A stretch of 7,322 nt of DNA from Planctomycetota bacterium (lineage in GTDB: Bacteria > Planctomycetota > UBA1135 > UBA2386), in contig CANGSN010000145.1 in the NCBI GenBank assembly GCA_947455805.1, positions 1 to 7,322 of the forward strand, given 5' to 3'. This document shows positions 6,376 to 7,322 of this stretch, piece by piece. Made by a program: the position numbers and the translations under genes. The notes under the pieces are model-generated. The model was not told the DNA's origin. It searched no databases and was given only the letters and a program-made list of their open reading frames with translations. Each line of letters opens with the position of its first letter. Positions within the stretch are counted from its first letter, which is position 1.

Positions 6376-7322
6376 TCACATGCCGGTGCCGCGCAGCACG
6401 ACGCGCACCGTGTGCGCGATCAGCTTCAGGTCGAGCCACAGCGACCAGTTGTCGATGTAGTAGAGGTCCATCTCGACCCAGCGCTTGAACGACACGCGGT
6501 TGCGGCCGTAGACCTGCCAGACGCAGGTCAGGCCCGGCTTGACCGAGATGCGGCGGCGCTGCCACCACGTGTACTTCTCGACCTCGGTGGGGATCGGCGG
6601 CCGCGGACCGACGATGCTCATGTCGCCGATCAGCACGTTCAGCAGCTGCGGCAGCTCGTCGAGGCTGAACTTGCGCAGAATGCGGCCGATGCCGGTGATG
6701 CGCGGGTCCTTCGCCATCTTGAACGCCGGGCCGTCCTGCAGGCTGTTGCTGCGCAGCAGCTCCTGCTGGGCCTGGGCACCGACGCGCATCGTGCGGAACT
6801 TCAGGCAGCCGAACGTGCGCCCGGACTTGCCGACGCGCTGTTGGCGGAAGAACACCGGGCCCGGGCTGCTCAGCTTGACGCCGATCGCGCAGGCGACGAA
6901 CACCGGCAGCAGCAGCAGGATGCCGGCGGCCGAACCGACGATGTCGATGGCCCGCTTCAGCAGCTGGCTCAACGACGGTGCGTGGATCGTCTGCAGGCTC
7001 AGGCCCGGTCGCGCCGCGTTCCAGGTCATGCCGATGCGGCGGTGGTCGACGTCGAGGAACGACGGGAAGTACTGCACGGCTAGTTCGAGTTCGTCGCAGG
7101 TCTGGAAGACGCGGTGCAGCTCGCCGGTCACTGCACTGTCGGACGGGCTGACGAGGGCCACCTCGACGTCGAGTTCGCGCAGCAGGGTCGGCAGCTCGGC
7201 GACCGCACCGATGGTCGGCAGCGGTGCCATCTGCGTCGCGTCTTCGCCGGTGAACGGCACCACGCCGACGACCTCGAGGCCCGACTCAGTGACGCTGTTC
7301 GACAGGGCGCGCGCGCTCGGGC
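6376..7322 (-). CDS. Polyprenyl-phosphate sugar phosphotransferase (WcaJ/exopolysaccharide type), N-terminus outside window
   Basis: This membrane enzyme transfers a sugar-1-phosphate from a nucleotide sugar to undecaprenyl phosphate, the first step of exopolysaccharide or capsule assembly. The frame is open to the right edge, so the usual N-terminal transmembrane helices lie beyond it; about 314 codons are visible. Seen first is part of the Rossmann-like CoA-binding_3 region (GLEVVGVV, then LPTIGAVAEL). The catalytic bacterial sugar transferase domain follows: LLKRAIDIVG, a hydrophobic re-entrant helix (about 6940-6875), SPGPVFFRQQRVG, KFRTM (6801-6787), SLDELPQL with the Asp-Glu catalytic dyad known from PglC (6660-6655), MSIVGPRPP, KPGLTCVWQV and MDLYYIDNWSLWLDLKLI near the C-terminus. 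All key motifs are intact. GTG 7263 is an internal codon, since the coding pattern continues upstream. The sugar cannot be read from the sequence. Other polysaccharide genes probably lie to the right of the window. Confidence 0.94.
   Translation of the reverse strand, partial: PSARALSNSVTESGLEVVGVVPFTGEDATQMAPLPTIGAVAELPTLLRELDVEVALVSPSDSAVTGELHRVFQTCDELELAVQYFPSFLDVDHRRIGMTWNAARPGLSLQTIHAPSLSQLLKRAIDIVGSAAGILLLLPVFVACAIGVKLSSPGPVFFRQQRVGKSGRTFGCLKFRTMRVGAQAQQELLRSNSLQDGPAFKMAKDPRITGIGRILRKFSLDELPQLLNVLIGDMSIVGPRPPIPTEVEKYTWWQRRRISVKPGLTCVWQVYGRNRVSFKRWVEMDLYYIDNWSLWLDLKLIAHTVRVVLRGTGM

Noticed and set aside
5211..6488. Second plus-strand frame of 425 codons inside pepP
   Set aside because: The translation is almost entirely R/A/G/P, a +1 frame shadow.

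Overview
The window is a GC-rich (clearly above two-thirds G+C by eye, not computed), densely coded stretch of bacterial chromosome. It carries six protein-coding genes, two of them cut by the window edges. No RNA gene, CRISPR array, insertion sequence, phage gene or attachment site is visible. A lipoprotein signal and a membrane-bound sugar-phosphate transferase point to a Gram-negative-type envelope. The combination of the M3 peptidase subfamily, a C-GGGGG lipoprotein and a receiver-CheX fusion suggests Planctomycetota, Myxococcota or a neighbouring high-GC phylum. That placement is inference from gene style only.

Layout. Positions 1-780 (+) hold the C-terminal part of RarA, an AAA+ recombination/replication-repair ATPase. 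Its end overlaps by 8 nt the start of a DUF72 (YecE-like) TIM-barrel protein at 773-1582 (+), so the two are probably translationally coupled. A complete M3-family zinc oligoendopeptidase, 3326-1608 (-), converges on DUF72. A 186-nt divergent intergenic region (3327-3512) with several small dyads separates it from a short, strongly acidic lipoprotein (3513-3983, +). Next, on the same strand, come an orphan response regulator fused to a CheX-type phosphatase domain (4062-4979) and an aminopeptidase P (5011-6345). The last gene, on the minus strand (7322-6376), is the C-terminal two-thirds or so of a polyprenyl-phosphate sugar phosphotransferase. It converges on pepP across a strong GC hairpin.

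How they work together. The genes do not form an obvious pathway. rarA and DUF72 form one transcription unit. Lipoprotein, regulator and pepP may be co-transcribed, because the gaps are about 78 and 31 nt with no convincing terminator between them. The two peptidases (M3 and M24B) both act in late peptide turnover but sit on opposite strands. The sugar transferase probably belongs to an exopolysaccharide locus continuing beyond the right edge.

Most of the window is ordinary housekeeping content. The items most worth a second look are the receiver-CheX fusion with an altered acidic pocket, the lysine- and histidine-free acidic lipoprotein, and the hairpin directly abutting that lipoprotein's ribosome binding site. 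I did not find strong evidence for a new multi-gene system.
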